The position numbers and the translations under genes are program-made. The notes beneath the pieces are model-generated. The model worked only from the letters and a program-made list of their open reading frames with translations, had not been told where the DNA came from and did no database searches. Shown here in pieces: positions 8,870 to 17,155 of a stretch of 64,000 nt of DNA (within the stretch, counting starts at the first letter, position 1; each line of letters begins with the position of its first letter). Source of the stretch: an uncultured Mycoplasmatota bacterium (GTDB taxonomy: Bacteria; Bacillota_I; Bacilli_A; RF39; UBA660); contig USRP01000001.1 in assembly GCA_900557185.1 (NCBI GenBank), positions 1 through 64,000 on the forward strand. The letters are read 5' to 3'.

Positions 8870-9613
8870 TTGTTAGAAGGAAAAGTAGCCGTTGTAACGG
8901 GAGGAACGAGAGGAATTGGTTTTGCTACTGTTCGTAAATTTTTACAAAATGGAGCCCAAGTAGTTTTATTTGGAAGCCGTGCAGAAACAGTAGATAAAGC
9001 AATTGCTAGTTTGAAAGAAGAAAATGCTTCTTATGAAGTAATGGGATTATATCCAGATATTTCAGATTTAAAAGCTGTAGAAGAGGCTTTACAAGAGATT
9101 GTAGGAAAATATGGACATATTGATATTTTAGTCAATAATGCTGGTATTTCTGCTCGTGATAGTATTTATGATTACACAGAAGAAAGCTTTGATAAGATTA
9201 TTGACTTAAATGTAAAAGGTGTATTTAACTGTTCTAGAGCAGTTGTTCCATATATGAAAAAACAAGGAGGAGGAGTAATCTTAAATACAAGTTCAATGGT
9301 AAGTATTTATGGTCAAGCAGCAGGTTGTGGTTATCCAACAAGTAAGTTTGCTGTAAATGGTATGACGAAATCACTTGCAAGAGAACTTGGAAAAGATCAT
9401 ATTCGTGTAAATGCAGTTGCTCCTGGAGTAATTCATACAGAAATGGTTGATGTGTTACCAAAAGAAGTAATTCAACCAATTATCAATAGTATTCCACTTG
9501 GAAGAATGGGAGAACCAGAAGATATTGCGAATGCATTTGCATTCCTTGCTAGTGATCAAGCAAGCTTTATTACTGGAGCAATTCTATCAGTAGATGGAGC
9601 TGGTATGTGCTAA
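8870..9613 (+). CDS. SDR-family oxidoreductase, FabG-like
   Basis: Classical short-chain dehydrogenase of 247 residues. The Rossmann motif TGGTRGIG (10-17), NNAG near residue 90, and the catalytic Ser in the NTSS stretch with Tyr155-x3-Lys159 (YPTSK) are all present; VNAVAPG closes the fold. It starts at TTG (8870) with the strong RBS GGAGGAAG; no ATG fits. Similar proteins include 3-oxoacyl-ACP reductase and sugar or steroid dehydrogenases. No fatty-acid genes are nearby, so the substrate stays open. It converges on the 9626 gene over a shared terminator. Confidence 0.85.
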   Translation: MLEGKVAVVTGGTRGIGFATVRKFLQNGAQVVLFGSRAETVDKAIASLKEENASYEVMGLYPDISDLKAVEEALQEIVGKYGHIDILVNNAGISARDSIYDYTEESFDKIIDLNVKGVFNCSRAVVPYMKKQGGGVILNTSSMVSIYGQAAGCGYPTSKFAVNGMTKSLARELGKDHIRVNAVAPGVIHTEMVDVLPKEVIQPIINSIPLGRMGEPEDIANAFAFLASDQASFITGAILSVDGAGMC

Positions 9614-9637
9614 AAAAAGAGTGATTCACTCTTTTTC
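9613..9637. terminator. Bidirectional terminator
   Basis: An A-rich/T-rich perfect inverted repeat AAAAAGAGTGA/TCACTCTTTTT serves the SDR gene on the plus strand and overlaps the 3' end of the converging minus-strand gene. Confidence 0.8.
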
Positions 9638-9958
9638 TTTTAGTTTCCAATATTGATCATACATTTTTTGAACACTATTTTCTAAAGTATAATAATAGAA
9701 AATATAAGGAATTAGTAAACATAAAAATAGGAAAAATAGGAGTAGTAATCCCAAGTGACATAATATAAGTGCTCCTAGTAGAGTAAGCATTGAAAGAATT
9801 GCAAATATACCAGTTACAATCAAATGAACAAGTCTTTCATGTTGATAAAATTGAATTTGTTGTAAATGATCAACGATGACTTGGGAACGGTTGTGGATAT
9901 CTTTTTCAGAAAGTAACTTTTCCACAGTATTAAGATAATTTTTTAACTTTTTATTCAT
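9626..9958 (-). CDS. Small two-span membrane protein, unknown
   Basis: 110 residues. The N-terminal half is charged and helical (KNYLNTVEKLLSEKDIHNR), followed by two adjacent hydrophobic segments at about 47-68 and 71-93 and a charged tail ending KLKEKE. The shape resembles small membrane proteins that accompany PadR-type regulators, but no such partner is present and I cannot name a family. RBS AGGTGAT precedes the ATG at 9958. Monocistronic. Confidence 0.65.
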   Translation of the reverse strand: MNKKLKNYLNTVEKLLSEKDIHNRSQVIVDHLQQIQFYQHERLVHLIVTGIFAILSMLTLLGALILCHLGLLLLFFLFLCLLIPYIFYYYTLENSVQKMYDQYWKLKEKE

Positions 9959-10048
9959 ATCATCACCTAGTTTTATTATAACAACAACTGTAAAGAAAGT
10001 AGAATATTATTGTCAAAAAACGTCAAATTAGATAAATTTTCCAATTTA

Positions 10049-10076
10049 TTGACACATTTTAAATGTAAACTATGAT
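10049..10076 (+). promoter_or_regulatory. Promoter with a palindromic spacer
   Basis: TTGACA (10049-10054), 16-nt spacer, TATGAT (10071-10076). The palindrome ACATTTtAAATGT (10054-10066) fills most of the spacer and is a candidate operator. Confidence 0.6.
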
Positions 10077-10081
10077 ACAAT

Positions 10082-10208
10082 GACAATAGGTGGAGACACT
10101 CAAATTAAGAAGCGGGGTTGTGTAGTGTTGAAACGTTTTAATGTTTTATAAAAAGCTTCAATTCGATTGTGTCGGTAAGCAAAAAAAGAAGATGATTCTT
10201 CTTTTTTT
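10082..10208 (+). ncRNA. Candidate structured small RNA, ~125 nt
   Basis: No ORF with a start and RBS fits between the promoter at 10049-10076 and the terminator at 10181-10208. The transcript can fold into a long helix: GACAC near 10096 with GTGTC near 10170, AATT with AATT, and GAAGC near 10111 with GCTTC near 10155, enclosing a G-rich loop. I compared it by eye with 6S RNA, SRP RNA, RNase P RNA and common riboswitches and saw no match. It could also be a long leader for the gene at 10244, but the terminator argues for a separate RNA. Confidence 0.5.
10181..10208 (+). terminator. Terminator of the candidate small RNA
   Basis: A 12-bp perfect stem (seven A-T pairs plus GAAGA/TCTTC) with a TGAT loop and a T7 tract. 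Confidence 0.8.
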
Positions 10209-10243
10209 GTTTGTCTTCGCATAAACTTTTAATAGGTGATAAG

Positions 10244-10642
10244 ATGAAAGACGATATTATATTAAACCCTTTTACCATCAGTTTGGATTTAGAAGATGCT
10301 TATACCATAAAAAAGGGAGAGCCTATCCCTTTTAATTTGATAGAAATCGACAAGTTAGATGAGATTACATACAATCAAGATAAAAACTATTTTCAAATTC
10401 ATCATCCTGGTGATTATTATATCTCTTATCAAATGAAAACAGAAAAAAGATATCGTATTGATGTCAAAGGTGAGATTTCTTACTTTGAAGCTGATATTTT
10501 TCCCGTGGAAAAAATGAGCCATGGGAGTGGTATCATTACTGCTGTTCGTGAAAATATGACATTTTATTTAACATGTGATCAACATGATATTTTGTTTCAA
10601 ACAGGAAAACAAGCCACTGTTACAATCTTTAAAGTGAGATAA
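10244..10642 (+). CDS. Hypothetical protein, beta-rich
   Basis: 132 residues, no signal peptide or membrane span, mostly beta-strand-like sequence (HHPGDYYISYQMKTE, GIITAVRENMTFYL). It loosely resembles the C-terminal domain of BclA-type exosporium proteins, but without a collagen-like region; this is a weak suggestion. AGGTGAT at 10234-10240 sets the ATG at 10244. The next gene begins 1 nt after its stop, so it is first in a three-gene unit with 10644 and 10852. Confidence 0.65.
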   Translation: MKDDIILNPFTISLDLEDAYTIKKGEPIPFNLIEIDKLDEITYNQDKNYFQIHHPGDYYISYQMKTEKRYRIDVKGEISYFEADIFPVEKMSHGSGIITAVRENMTFYLTCDQHDILFQTGKQATVTIFKVR

Positions 10643-10643
10643 T

Positions 10644-10868
10644 ATGTTATTACGACTATTTGGTATATTAATTGGTTTTGGACTTACTGTGATTGGCAGT
10701 GTATATTTAATTGCATATTTAAATTTGTTTTCATTTGGGTATAATTTCAGTGATTATGTTCATTTTATATGTGGACAGTTAGAATGTATTAATTTTATTT
10801 TAGGTATTCTAATTATGTTACTTTCAATTTATTTACCAGGAGGCAAAAAAGATGAACTATGTATATGA
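10644..10868 (+). CDS. Small membrane protein, two spans
   Basis: 74 residues with two hydrophobic segments (about 3-28 and 45-65) and a short basic/acidic tail. No family recognised. It overlaps the next gene by 17 nt; that gene's RBS (AGGAGG) lies inside its 3' end, so translation is probably coupled. Confidence 0.65.
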   Translation: MLLRLFGILIGFGLTVIGSVYLIAYLNLFSFGYNFSDYVHFICGQLECINFILGILIMLLSIYLPGGKKDELCI

Positions 10869-11493
10869 CGTTTTATTAAATTTTCAGGATTATGCATATG
10901 AGTTTTATGAATGGAATATCGATGATGAAATTACACATGTTAGAAAAGTACCAATGGTACGTATTTCCACAGAACAATTAGAAAAATTAAATAATTATCG
11001 TTGTCAAATCGCACAGTCGTTTGTAAAAAAGATAGAGAATAAAGCGGAAGAATTTACCAATCGCAGTGTTGAAAAAATTGCTTATCTCTTTCTAGCAACC
11101 GATACGAAAAGTGTGACTTCTTTTCTATTAAATCAAAAAGGAATTGTCGTAAAAAAGAGTAAATTATTAGTTGATGAAGAGGAAGAAGCTTTAATTATGA
11201 GTAAGACTCTTCCTTTTACTAGTTTTGAAATACGTAAATTAAGAAAACAAAAAGTAAAAGAGTTTGAAACAAGATATGATCAGAATATGAAGAAACGATT
11301 AAAACAAGAAATTTATAAGTTAAATCAACAAAATGTAGAGAAGTTAAAATATTTATACTATGAATGTTTTAATGAAAAAGAAGAAGATCCGAAAAAGATT
11401 ATTCAGAAGTTTTATACAGAGTTAAATCGTCATTATCAAGATATCTCTAAGAAATTGTTTATGGGGTTAGATTTATTAAAAGTAAATTATTAG
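10852..11493 (+). CDS. DUF3603-like cytoplasmic protein
   Basis: 213 residues, soluble. The opening MNYVYDVLLNFQDYAYEFYEWN, then EITHVRKVPMVRI, resembles the DUF3603 family of Firmicutes, whose function is not established. The C-terminal half is Lys/Glu-rich and helical, probably coiled. RBS AGGAGG 8 nt before the ATG. Last gene of the 10244 unit; transcription of asnS starts right after it from its own promoter. Confidence 0.7.
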   Translation: MNYVYDVLLNFQDYAYEFYEWNIDDEITHVRKVPMVRISTEQLEKLNNYRCQIAQSFVKKIENKAEEFTNRSVEKIAYLFLATDTKSVTSFLLNQKGIVVKKSKLLVDEEEEALIMSKTLPFTSFEIRKLRKQKVKEFETRYDQNMKKRLKQEIYKLNQQNVEKLKYLYYECFNEKEEDPKKIIQKFYTELNRHYQDISKKLFMGLDLLKVNY

Positions 11494-11496
11494 TGT

Positions 11497-11524
11497 TTGA
11501 CAATTTAAAAAAACATGATATAAT
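11497..11524 (+). promoter_or_regulatory. Promoter of the asnS T-box transcript
   Basis: TTGACA (11497-11502), 16-nt spacer, TATAAT (11519-11524). Confidence 0.8.
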
Positions 11525-11534
11525 GAAACCATTA

Positions 11535-11756
11535 ACAACCGAGAAGTGGAGAAGTATAAAAGAATTCTGTTTACTAGAAAGCTGGAACGATGGAAGCCGG
11601 CAAATAAGAGCTTTTAGAATAACACCATGGAGTTGGATATCTGAAAGATAGTAGGATATCACGTGAACCTGCGTTATGAGGTAAGAGATCAAGGCTACTT
11701 GAAAATAGGGTGGTACCGTGCGTTTGCGCCCCTATATCAAGTGCCTTTTATTTTTA
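11535..11756 (+). promoter_or_regulatory. T-box riboswitch, Asn specifier
   Basis: The conserved T-box sequence AGGGTGGTACCGTG is at 11707-11720. Upstream, Stem I features are visible: AGAAGTATA, then GCTGG...GGAAGCCGGC forming the distal arm. The likely specifier is AAC at 11621-11623, followed by ACC as in many T-boxes, matching asparagine. The terminator pairs ACTTGA/ATAGGG with CCCTAT/TCAAGT and ends in GCCTTTTATTTTT. Uncharged tRNA-Asn would favour the antiterminator and allow asnS expression. Confidence 0.92.
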
Positions 11757-11768
11757 GGAGGAAAAAAT

Positions 11769-13151
11769 ATGGATGTAAAAGAATTATATCAAAAATTAGA
11801 AACACTCATGGATCAAGAAGTAACTTTAGAGGGATGGATTCGTAATCATCGTAAACAAAAAGAATTTGGATTTATCGACTTTTATGATGGTACTTGTTTT
11901 GAATCTGTTCAATTGATTTACGATAATCAATTAGCTGATTTTGATGAGATTCAAAAGTTACGTGTTGGTAGTGCGATTCGAGTAGAGGGAATTGTAAAAG
12001 AATCTCCTGCCAAAGGACAAAAATTTGAAGTACATGTAAAAGCACTTACTTTGTTAGGGGATAGTGCGGAAGATTTTCCAATTCAACCAAAAAGACATAC
12101 GAGAGAGTTTTTACGTGAAGTTTCTTATTTACGTCCTCGTACTAAGTTATTCCAAGCAGTATATCGTGTTCGTAGTATAGCTGCTATGGCAATTCACACT
12201 TATTTTCAAGACCGTGGATATATTTATTTCCATGCCCCATTAATTACAGCTAACGATGGGGAAGGGGCTGGAGAAATGTTTAAATTAACAACATTACCAC
12301 TTGAAAATATTCCAAAAACAGAAGATGGTAGTGTCGATTATAAAAAAGATTTCTTTGGTAAAAAAGTAGGACTGACAGTAACTGGACAATTAGAAGCAGA
12401 AGCATTTGCAATGGCATATAAACGTGTTTATACATTTGGACCAACATTTCGTGCTGAAGTATCTCATACGAAAACACATGCCTCTGAATTTTGGATGATT
12501 GAACCAGAGATTGCTTTCTGTGATTTAGATCAGTTAATGGATATTGAAGAAGACATGTTGAAATATGTGATTTCTTACTGTTTAGAACATGCGAAGAGTG
12601 AATTTGATTTCTTTGATCAATTTGTAGAAAAAGGAATAAAGGAAAAGTTACAAGCTGTATTAGATAGTAAATTTGTTCGTGTTTCACATGAAGAAGTGAT
12701 TCGTATTTTAAAAGAAGCTCCTGTGAAGTTTGAAAACGAACCAAAAGAAGGAGAAGATTTAGCAACTGAACACGAAAAATATTTAACAGAAGTATATTAT
12801 AAAGCACCTGTTTTCATTACAGATTGGCCAAAGGATATTAAAGCATTCTATATGAGATTAAACGAAGATAAAAAGACAGTTGCTGCAGTTGATTTACTAG
12901 TACCAGGAGCTGGTGAGTTAATGGGTGGTAGTCAAAGAGAAGAACGTCTTTCTTACTTAACAAGTCGTATGGATGAATTAAATATGAAAACAGAAGGTTT
13001 AGAATGGTACTTAAACTTAAGAAAATATGGAGGATGTGTTCACTCTGGATTCGGTATGGGATTTGAACGTCTATTAATTTATTTAACTGGAGTAGAAAAT
13101 ATCAGAGATGTTTTACCATTCCCTAGAACTCCAGGAAACTGTGAATTTTAA
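11769..13151 (+). CDS. asnS: Asparaginyl-tRNA synthetase
   Basis: Class IIb aminoacyl-tRNA synthetase, 460 residues, the usual length. An N-terminal OB-fold anticodon-binding domain (about 15-105) precedes the catalytic core. Motif 2 is in the FRAEVSHTKTHASEFWMIEPE stretch and motif 3 in GGCVHSGFGMGFERLLIYL; the end RTPGNCEF is typical of AsnRS and not AspRS. AGGAGG at 11757-11762 fixes the ATG at 11769. Controlled by the T-box directly upstream. Confidence 0.97.
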   Translation: MDVKELYQKLETLMDQEVTLEGWIRNHRKQKEFGFIDFYDGTCFESVQLIYDNQLADFDEIQKLRVGSAIRVEGIVKESPAKGQKFEVHVKALTLLGDSAEDFPIQPKRHTREFLREVSYLRPRTKLFQAVYRVRSIAAMAIHTYFQDRGYIYFHAPLITANDGEGAGEMFKLTTLPLENIPKTEDGSVDYKKDFFGKKVGLTVTGQLEAEAFAMAYKRVYTFGPTFRAEVSHTKTHASEFWMIEPEIAFCDLDQLMDIEEDMLKYVISYCLEHAKSEFDFFDQFVEKGIKEKLQAVLDSKFVRVSHEEVIRILKEAPVKFENEPKEGEDLATEHEKYLTEVYYKAPVFITDWPKDIKAFYMRLNEDKKTVAAVDLLVPGAGELMGGSQREERLSYLTSRMDELNMKTEGLEWYLNLRKYGGCVHSGFGMGFERLLIYLTGVENIRDVLPFPRTPGNCEF

Positions 13152-13173
13152 AAGAGAGTTACTCTCTTTTTTT
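13150..13173 (+). terminator. Terminator of asnS
   Basis: AAAAGAGAGT/ACTCTCTTTT with a T-run, starting within the stop codon. Confidence 0.8.
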
Positions 13174-13218
13174 GTATATTCATGACAAATATTACCATAA
13201 TAAAAATGAGGTGAATAT

Positions 13219-13773
13219 ATGAGAAAAATATTATTAGTTGGTCTTTCTATTCTCTTTTTTGTAACAGGTTGTTCTTATGAGGGGACGATGTTAAATACAC
13301 CAACCAAAAAAGTAGAGATGTTTTTTTCTAATTATCAAACACTAAATCAAGATGTTATGGATGATTTAGATAAAGTCGTTGATGAAGAAGAAAGATTTAA
13401 TACCAAACAAAGAGAGACATATCGTGAACTCATGAAGAAACATTATCAAGCAATTCAATATGATGTAAAAGATGAACGTATCAATGGGGATGAAGCAGAA
13501 GTACGTACAGAAATTGAAGTGATTGATTATTCTAAAATATTAAAAAATACAGACCGTTACTTACAAGAACATCGTGATGAGTTCTTAGATGAAAAAGGAC
13601 AATACGATGAGACAAAATATATGGATTATCGATTAGAACAATTAAAAGAGGCAAAAGAAACAGTCAAATACGATATGACATTTCACCTAACGAAAAAGGA
13701 TAAAGAATGGCAAATGGATCCTTTAACAACTGAACAAGAACAAAAAATTTACGGTATGTATGATTACGAATAA
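13219..13773 (+). CDS. Lipoprotein of unknown function
   Basis: 184 residues with a type II signal peptide; the lipobox is FVTGC, so the lipidated Cys is residue 18. The mature part is charged and mainly helical, with a short stretch (NTPTKKVEMFFSNYQTLNQD) like NTF2-type lipoproteins of Firmicutes. RBS AGGTGAATAT. It stands between two terminators just before the dacB operon; whether it acts with the sporulation genes is not shown. Confidence 0.75.
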   Translation: MRKILLVGLSILFFVTGCSYEGTMLNTPTKKVEMFFSNYQTLNQDVMDDLDKVVDEEERFNTKQRETYRELMKKHYQAIQYDVKDERINGDEAEVRTEIEVIDYSKILKNTDRYLQEHRDEFLDEKGQYDETKYMDYRLEQLKEAKETVKYDMTFHLTKKDKEWQMDPLTTEQEQKIYGMYDYE

Positions 13774-13803
13774 AAGCATATTTTCTTTCATATGCTTTTT
13801 TCT
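13772..13803 (+). terminator. Terminator
   Basis: AAAAGCATA (13772-13780) pairs with TATGCTTTT (13791-13799), then a T-run. Confidence 0.8.
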
Positions 13804-13831
13804 TTTCGCATATTTTTAATTAGGTGAGAGT

Positions 13832-14902
13832 ATGAAGAAATTAGAAATATTACTATTAACAATCATTTTTTTACTACCAAGCTCGGTACAAGCTATTGGG
13901 ACGAGTGCAACTGCGAGTATTTTAATGGATATGGATTCTAAGAGAATTATATATGAAAATAATATTCATGAAGTGCGTAGTGTAGCTAGTATTTCTAAAA
14001 TCATGACGGCAACATTGGCTGTAGAAAGTGGAAAATTAGATAAACAATTAAAAGTAAATGATGTTGTATTAAAAGCCTATGGATCGGGAATCTATATTAA
14101 ACCGGGAGAGAAATTAACACTGAGAGATTTAGTTTATGGATTAATGTTACGTAGTGGAAATGATGCAGCCTTGATGATTGCGGATTATGTGGGTGGTAGT
14201 GTTTCTAAGTTTGTCAAAATGATGAATCAAAAAGCCGTAAAGATTGGAATGAAAAATACGACCTTTCACAATCCGAGTGGATTAGATGAAGAAGAGGAAG
14301 TAGGAAATTTCTCAACGGCTTATGATATGGCAATATTAACGAGTTATGCGATGAAAAATAAAGAATATCGTAAGATTGTCGGTACTAAAAAATATACTTT
14401 AAAAACAAATAAGAATACGTATATTTGGTATAACAAGAATAAATTACTGAATCAATATCAATATACAACAGGAGGGAAAACAGGATTTACAAAAAAAGCT
14501 CGTCGTACCTTGGTATCTACTGCTAGTAAAGATCATTTGAGTTTAGTTGTCGTTACGCTAAATGATGGCAATGATTTTCAAGATCATGAGAATTTACACG
14601 AATATGGATTTGCCAACTATAAAAAGTATCGTTTATTAAAAAAGGGTACAGTAAAAATAAAAAATGAGAAATATTATAAGAATGAAACTTTGTATATTAA
14701 AAATGATGTAGATTATGCCTTAAGAGAAGATGAAAAACAAAGTGTTAGACTATCTTTTCAACTCAATCATAAAAAGCAGTTAAAAGATGGTGGGAAAGTA
14801 GGAGAAGTACATGTAAAAGTAGGAGATGAAGTGGTATTAAAAGAGCCTATTTATGTAAAAAAAGAAAAAACTAAGAAAAAGGGATTCTTACATCTATGGT
14901 AA
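13832..14902 (+). CDS. dacB: D-alanyl-D-alanine carboxypeptidase, DacB/DacF sporulation type
   Basis: Penicillin-binding DD-carboxypeptidase, 356 residues, with a signal peptide (cleavage near VQA-IG, residue 21). Active-site motifs: Ser53-Ile-Ser-Lys56, Ser-Gly-Asn near 108 and Lys-Thr-Gly near 216. A C-terminal beta domain follows. It removes terminal D-Ala from peptidoglycan stem peptides. In B. subtilis, dacB (PBP5*) is followed by spmA and spmB and trims spore cortex; the same order here supports DacB. RBS AGGTGAGAGT. It overlaps spmA by 7 nt. Confidence 0.9.
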   Translation: MKKLEILLLTIIFLLPSSVQAIGTSATASILMDMDSKRIIYENNIHEVRSVASISKIMTATLAVESGKLDKQLKVNDVVLKAYGSGIYIKPGEKLTLRDLVYGLMLRSGNDAALMIADYVGGSVSKFVKMMNQKAVKIGMKNTTFHNPSGLDEEEEVGNFSTAYDMAILTSYAMKNKEYRKIVGTKKYTLKTNKNTYIWYNKNKLLNQYQYTTGGKTGFTKKARRTLVSTASKDHLSLVVVTLNDGNDFQDHENLHEYGFANYKKYRLLKKGTVKIKNEKYYKNETLYIKNDVDYALREDEKQSVRLSFQLNHKKQLKDGGKVGEVHVKVGDEVVLKEPIYVKKEKTKKKGFLHLW

Positions 14903-15483
14903 ATAAAATATGGGCTCTTTTTTTTATCATAGGAATTATTGTCAGTGTGATAACAGGGAGATTAGAAGGATTGAATGAAGTATTACTGAATAGTGCCAAA
15001 GAGTCTTTAGATATGATATTGAAGTTATTTCCTATTATGGCTTTGTGGTTGGGAATTACTAAGATTGCTTCTGTATCTGGTTTATTAAATAAAATGTCAC
15101 GTATGATTAGTCCTGTATTAGGAAAATTATTTCCAGAGATACCGAAAGGTCATGCTTCTCTTAGTTTGATTACTTCCAATGTGATTGCTAATTTTTTTGG
15201 ACTAGGAAATGCTGCTACTCCTTTTGGATTAAAAGCGATGCAGAAACTACAAGAAATGAATCCCAAAAAAGATACTGCAAGTCGTAGTATGATTACTTTT
15301 CTCGTATTAAATACAAGTGGATTAACACTCATTCCAACGACGATTATCTCATTAAGAATGATGTATGATAGTAAAAATCCAACGGAAATTGTACTAGGAT
15401 GTATTCTAGCAACCACTTGTTCTACCATAGCTGGTATGTGTATGGATCGTTTTTTAGCAAACCGACATAGGAGGCGTTCATGA
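14896..15483 (+). CDS. spmA: Spore maturation protein A
   Basis: 195-residue membrane protein with nucleoside-recognition (Gate) domain features: FPIMALWLGITKIASVSGLL and NVIANFFGLGNAATPFGLKAM. SpmA and SpmB are needed for proper spore core dehydration in Bacillus and act with the cortex carboxypeptidase DacB. Overlaps dacB by 7 nt and spmB by 4 nt (ATGA), so the three are co-translated. Confidence 0.93.
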   Translation: MVNKIWALFFIIGIIVSVITGRLEGLNEVLLNSAKESLDMILKLFPIMALWLGITKIASVSGLLNKMSRMISPVLGKLFPEIPKGHASLSLITSNVIANFFGLGNAATPFGLKAMQKLQEMNPKKDTASRSMITFLVLNTSGLTLIPTTIISLRMMYDSKNPTEIVLGCILATTCSTIAGMCMDRFLANRHRRRS

Positions 15484-16004
15484 TTCAACTTGTTTCTAAT
15501 TTAATTATTCCTGTTTTTGTTCTTGGAGTTATTCTCTATGGTGTATTTAAAAAAGTAGATGTATATGATACATTTGTCGATGGTGCTAAAGAATCATTTG
15601 ATATGGCATTGACTATGTTTCCTTCATTACTCGCCATGATTGTCGGTGTCAATGTATTTATGAAAAGTGGTGTGATTGAATTTGTCTTTCAGTTATTAAA
15701 ACCGGTTTTTGAATTTTTACATTTTCCTTTAGAAGTATTTCCGATGGCAGTGATGCGACCAATTAGTGGTACTGCTAGTTTAGCTATGTTAAATCAAATC
15801 TTTGAAAACTATGGACCAGATAGTTTCCTAGGTCGTTTAGCGTCTATTATTCAGGGCTCTACAGATACGACATTCTATGTCATTACTCTCTATTTTGGAG
15901 TAATTGGTATTAAAAAAATTCGCTATGCATTATGGGCGGGATTATTTGCTGATTTAGCTGGTATTCTCGCTAGTTTATTTCTCGTTGGAATTTTATTTCA
16001 TTAG
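15480..16004 (+). CDS. spmB: Spore maturation protein B
   Basis: 174-residue membrane protein, the partner of SpmA, with the same Gate-type core (FPSLLAMIVGVNVFMKSGVI, MRPISGTASLAML, GSTDTTFYVITLYFG). Starts in the ATGA overlap with spmA. Likely expressed in the mother cell during sporulation, judging by the known behaviour of the homologous operon. Confidence 0.93.
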   Translation: MIQLVSNLIIPVFVLGVILYGVFKKVDVYDTFVDGAKESFDMALTMFPSLLAMIVGVNVFMKSGVIEFVFQLLKPVFEFLHFPLEVFPMAVMRPISGTASLAMLNQIFENYGPDSFLGRLASIIQGSTDTTFYVITLYFGVIGIKKIRYALWAGLFADLAGILASLFLVGILFH

Positions 16005-16058
16005 TTGTCAATTTATATAATTTATGTTATTATCGTGTTTAGTAAATGTGGTGATGAG

Positions 16059-16781
16059 ATGGAAAGATTACAAAAAGTGATAGCCAATGCTGGTTATTGT
16101 AGTAGAAGAAAAGCGGAAGAAGAAATTAAAAAAGGACATGTTACAGTCAATGGTAAAATTGTTGTTGAACTAGGAACGAAAGTAGATAGTACAGATGTCG
16201 TAGAGATTAATGGTACAGTCATTAGAAAAGAAGAAAAAAAAGAATACATTTTATTTTATAAACCAAGAGAAGTGATTACAACGGTACATGATGATAAAGG
16301 AAGAACAACTGTATTAGATTATATTGATACAACGGCTCGTATTTATCCAGTAGGTAGATTAGATTATGATACTACAGGATTATTACTTCTTACCAATGAT
16401 GGAGAACTTGCTAATTTATTAATGCATCCAAAAACAGAAATTGAAAAAGTATATGTAGCCAAGGTAAAAGGAATTTTAAGTGCTCCAGAAATTAATAAAT
16501 TAAAAAATGGAGTAGTGATAGATGGTAGAAAAACATCTCGTGCGAAAGTAAAAGTAAGAAAAATTGATAAAAAAGCTGGTACAAGTATTGTTGAAATTAC
16601 AATTCACGAAGGAAGAAATCACCAAGTGAAAAAAATGTTTGAACATGTTGGACATGAAGTATTAAAATTAAAAAGAGAACGTTTTGCCTTTTTAGATTTA
16701 AAAGGATTACACTCTGGAGAATACCGTTATTTATCAATTAAAGAAGTAAAAAAATTATATGCTTTAGTTAGCCATAAATAA
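16059..16781 (+). CDS. rluB: 23S rRNA pseudouridine synthase, RluB family
   Basis: 240 residues: N-terminal S4 RNA-binding domain (1-60, MERLQKVIANAGYCSRRKAEE) and an RsuA/RluB catalytic domain with the nucleophile Asp102 in GRLDYDTTGLLLL. In E. coli RluB modifies U2605 of 23S rRNA. The ATG at 16059 is preceded by GGTGATGAG and matches the family start; longer in-frame starts add a non-conserved hydrophobic extension. It follows spmB as in Bacillus, with a TGTTATTAT extended -10 in the gap suggesting its own promoter. Confidence 0.93.
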   Translation: MERLQKVIANAGYCSRRKAEEEIKKGHVTVNGKIVVELGTKVDSTDVVEINGTVIRKEEKKEYILFYKPREVITTVHDDKGRTTVLDYIDTTARIYPVGRLDYDTTGLLLLTNDGELANLLMHPKTEIEKVYVAKVKGILSAPEINKLKNGVVIDGRKTSRAKVKVRKIDKKAGTSIVEITIHEGRNHQVKKMFEHVGHEVLKLKRERFAFLDLKGLHSGEYRYLSIKEVKKLYALVSHK

Positions 16782-16807
16782 AAAATGATCTGTACGATCA
16801 TTTTTTT
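16781..16807 (+). terminator. Terminator of rluB
   Basis: AAAAATGATC/GATCATTTTT with loop TGTAC and a T7 tract. Confidence 0.85.
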
Positions 16808-16833
16808 GTAACAACCCACTTTTTATGTCAAAT

Positions 16834-16859
16834 AAAAAAATGAATATCTTATTCATTTT
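16834..16859 (-). terminator. Terminator of the ferredoxin gene
   Basis: On the minus strand AAAATGAATA pairs with TATTCATTTT around AGA and runs into T's; the 5' arm covers the last codons and stop of the gene. Confidence 0.7.
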
Positions 16860-17052
16860 CTTCTGATTCTTCTTGAATTGCTCCAACTGGACAAAGATCG
16901 ATGGCTTCTTTTGCTTCTTCTAATTGTTCTTCTGTTAAGTTTTCTTTTTCTTTCGCAAGTCCATTGTCATCCATTTCAAAACACTCTGGATAACTACCAA
17001 AACAAGCTCCACAACCAATACATATATTTTGATTTACTTTTACTTTTTCCAT
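16849..17052 (-). CDS. Ferredoxin, single [4Fe-4S] type
   Basis: 67-residue acidic electron carrier. Cluster ligands appear as CIGCGAC near the N-terminus and the distal DLCPVGAI Cys; one more Cys lies in YPECF. This is the Bacillus-type monocluster ferredoxin layout. GGTGATAAA upstream sets the ATG at 17052. Monocistronic, back to back with the 17156 gene. The redox partner cannot be read from the context. Confidence 0.92.
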   Translation of the reverse strand: MEKVKVNQNICIGCGACFGSYPECFEMDDNGLAKEKENLTEEQLEEAKEAIDLCPVGAIQEESEENE

Positions 17053-17155
17053 TTTATCACCCAGTTCATTATACAAAAATACCGGGAAAAATACAAGGAA
17101 ATGGTTTCAAAAAAAGTCGAATTATGTTATGATAATAATACGAGGTGATGTAGAT

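Noticed and set aside
10082..10208. 6S RNA or SRP RNA as identity of the small RNA
   Set aside because: No SRP helix-8 motif (GGAA/AGCAG) and too short for 6S; I saw no family match.
12280..12807. 175-codon minus-strand frame inside asnS
   Set aside because: It lies wholly opposite asnS, is Leu/Val/His-skewed as expected for an antisense frame in AT-rich DNA, and has no RBS.
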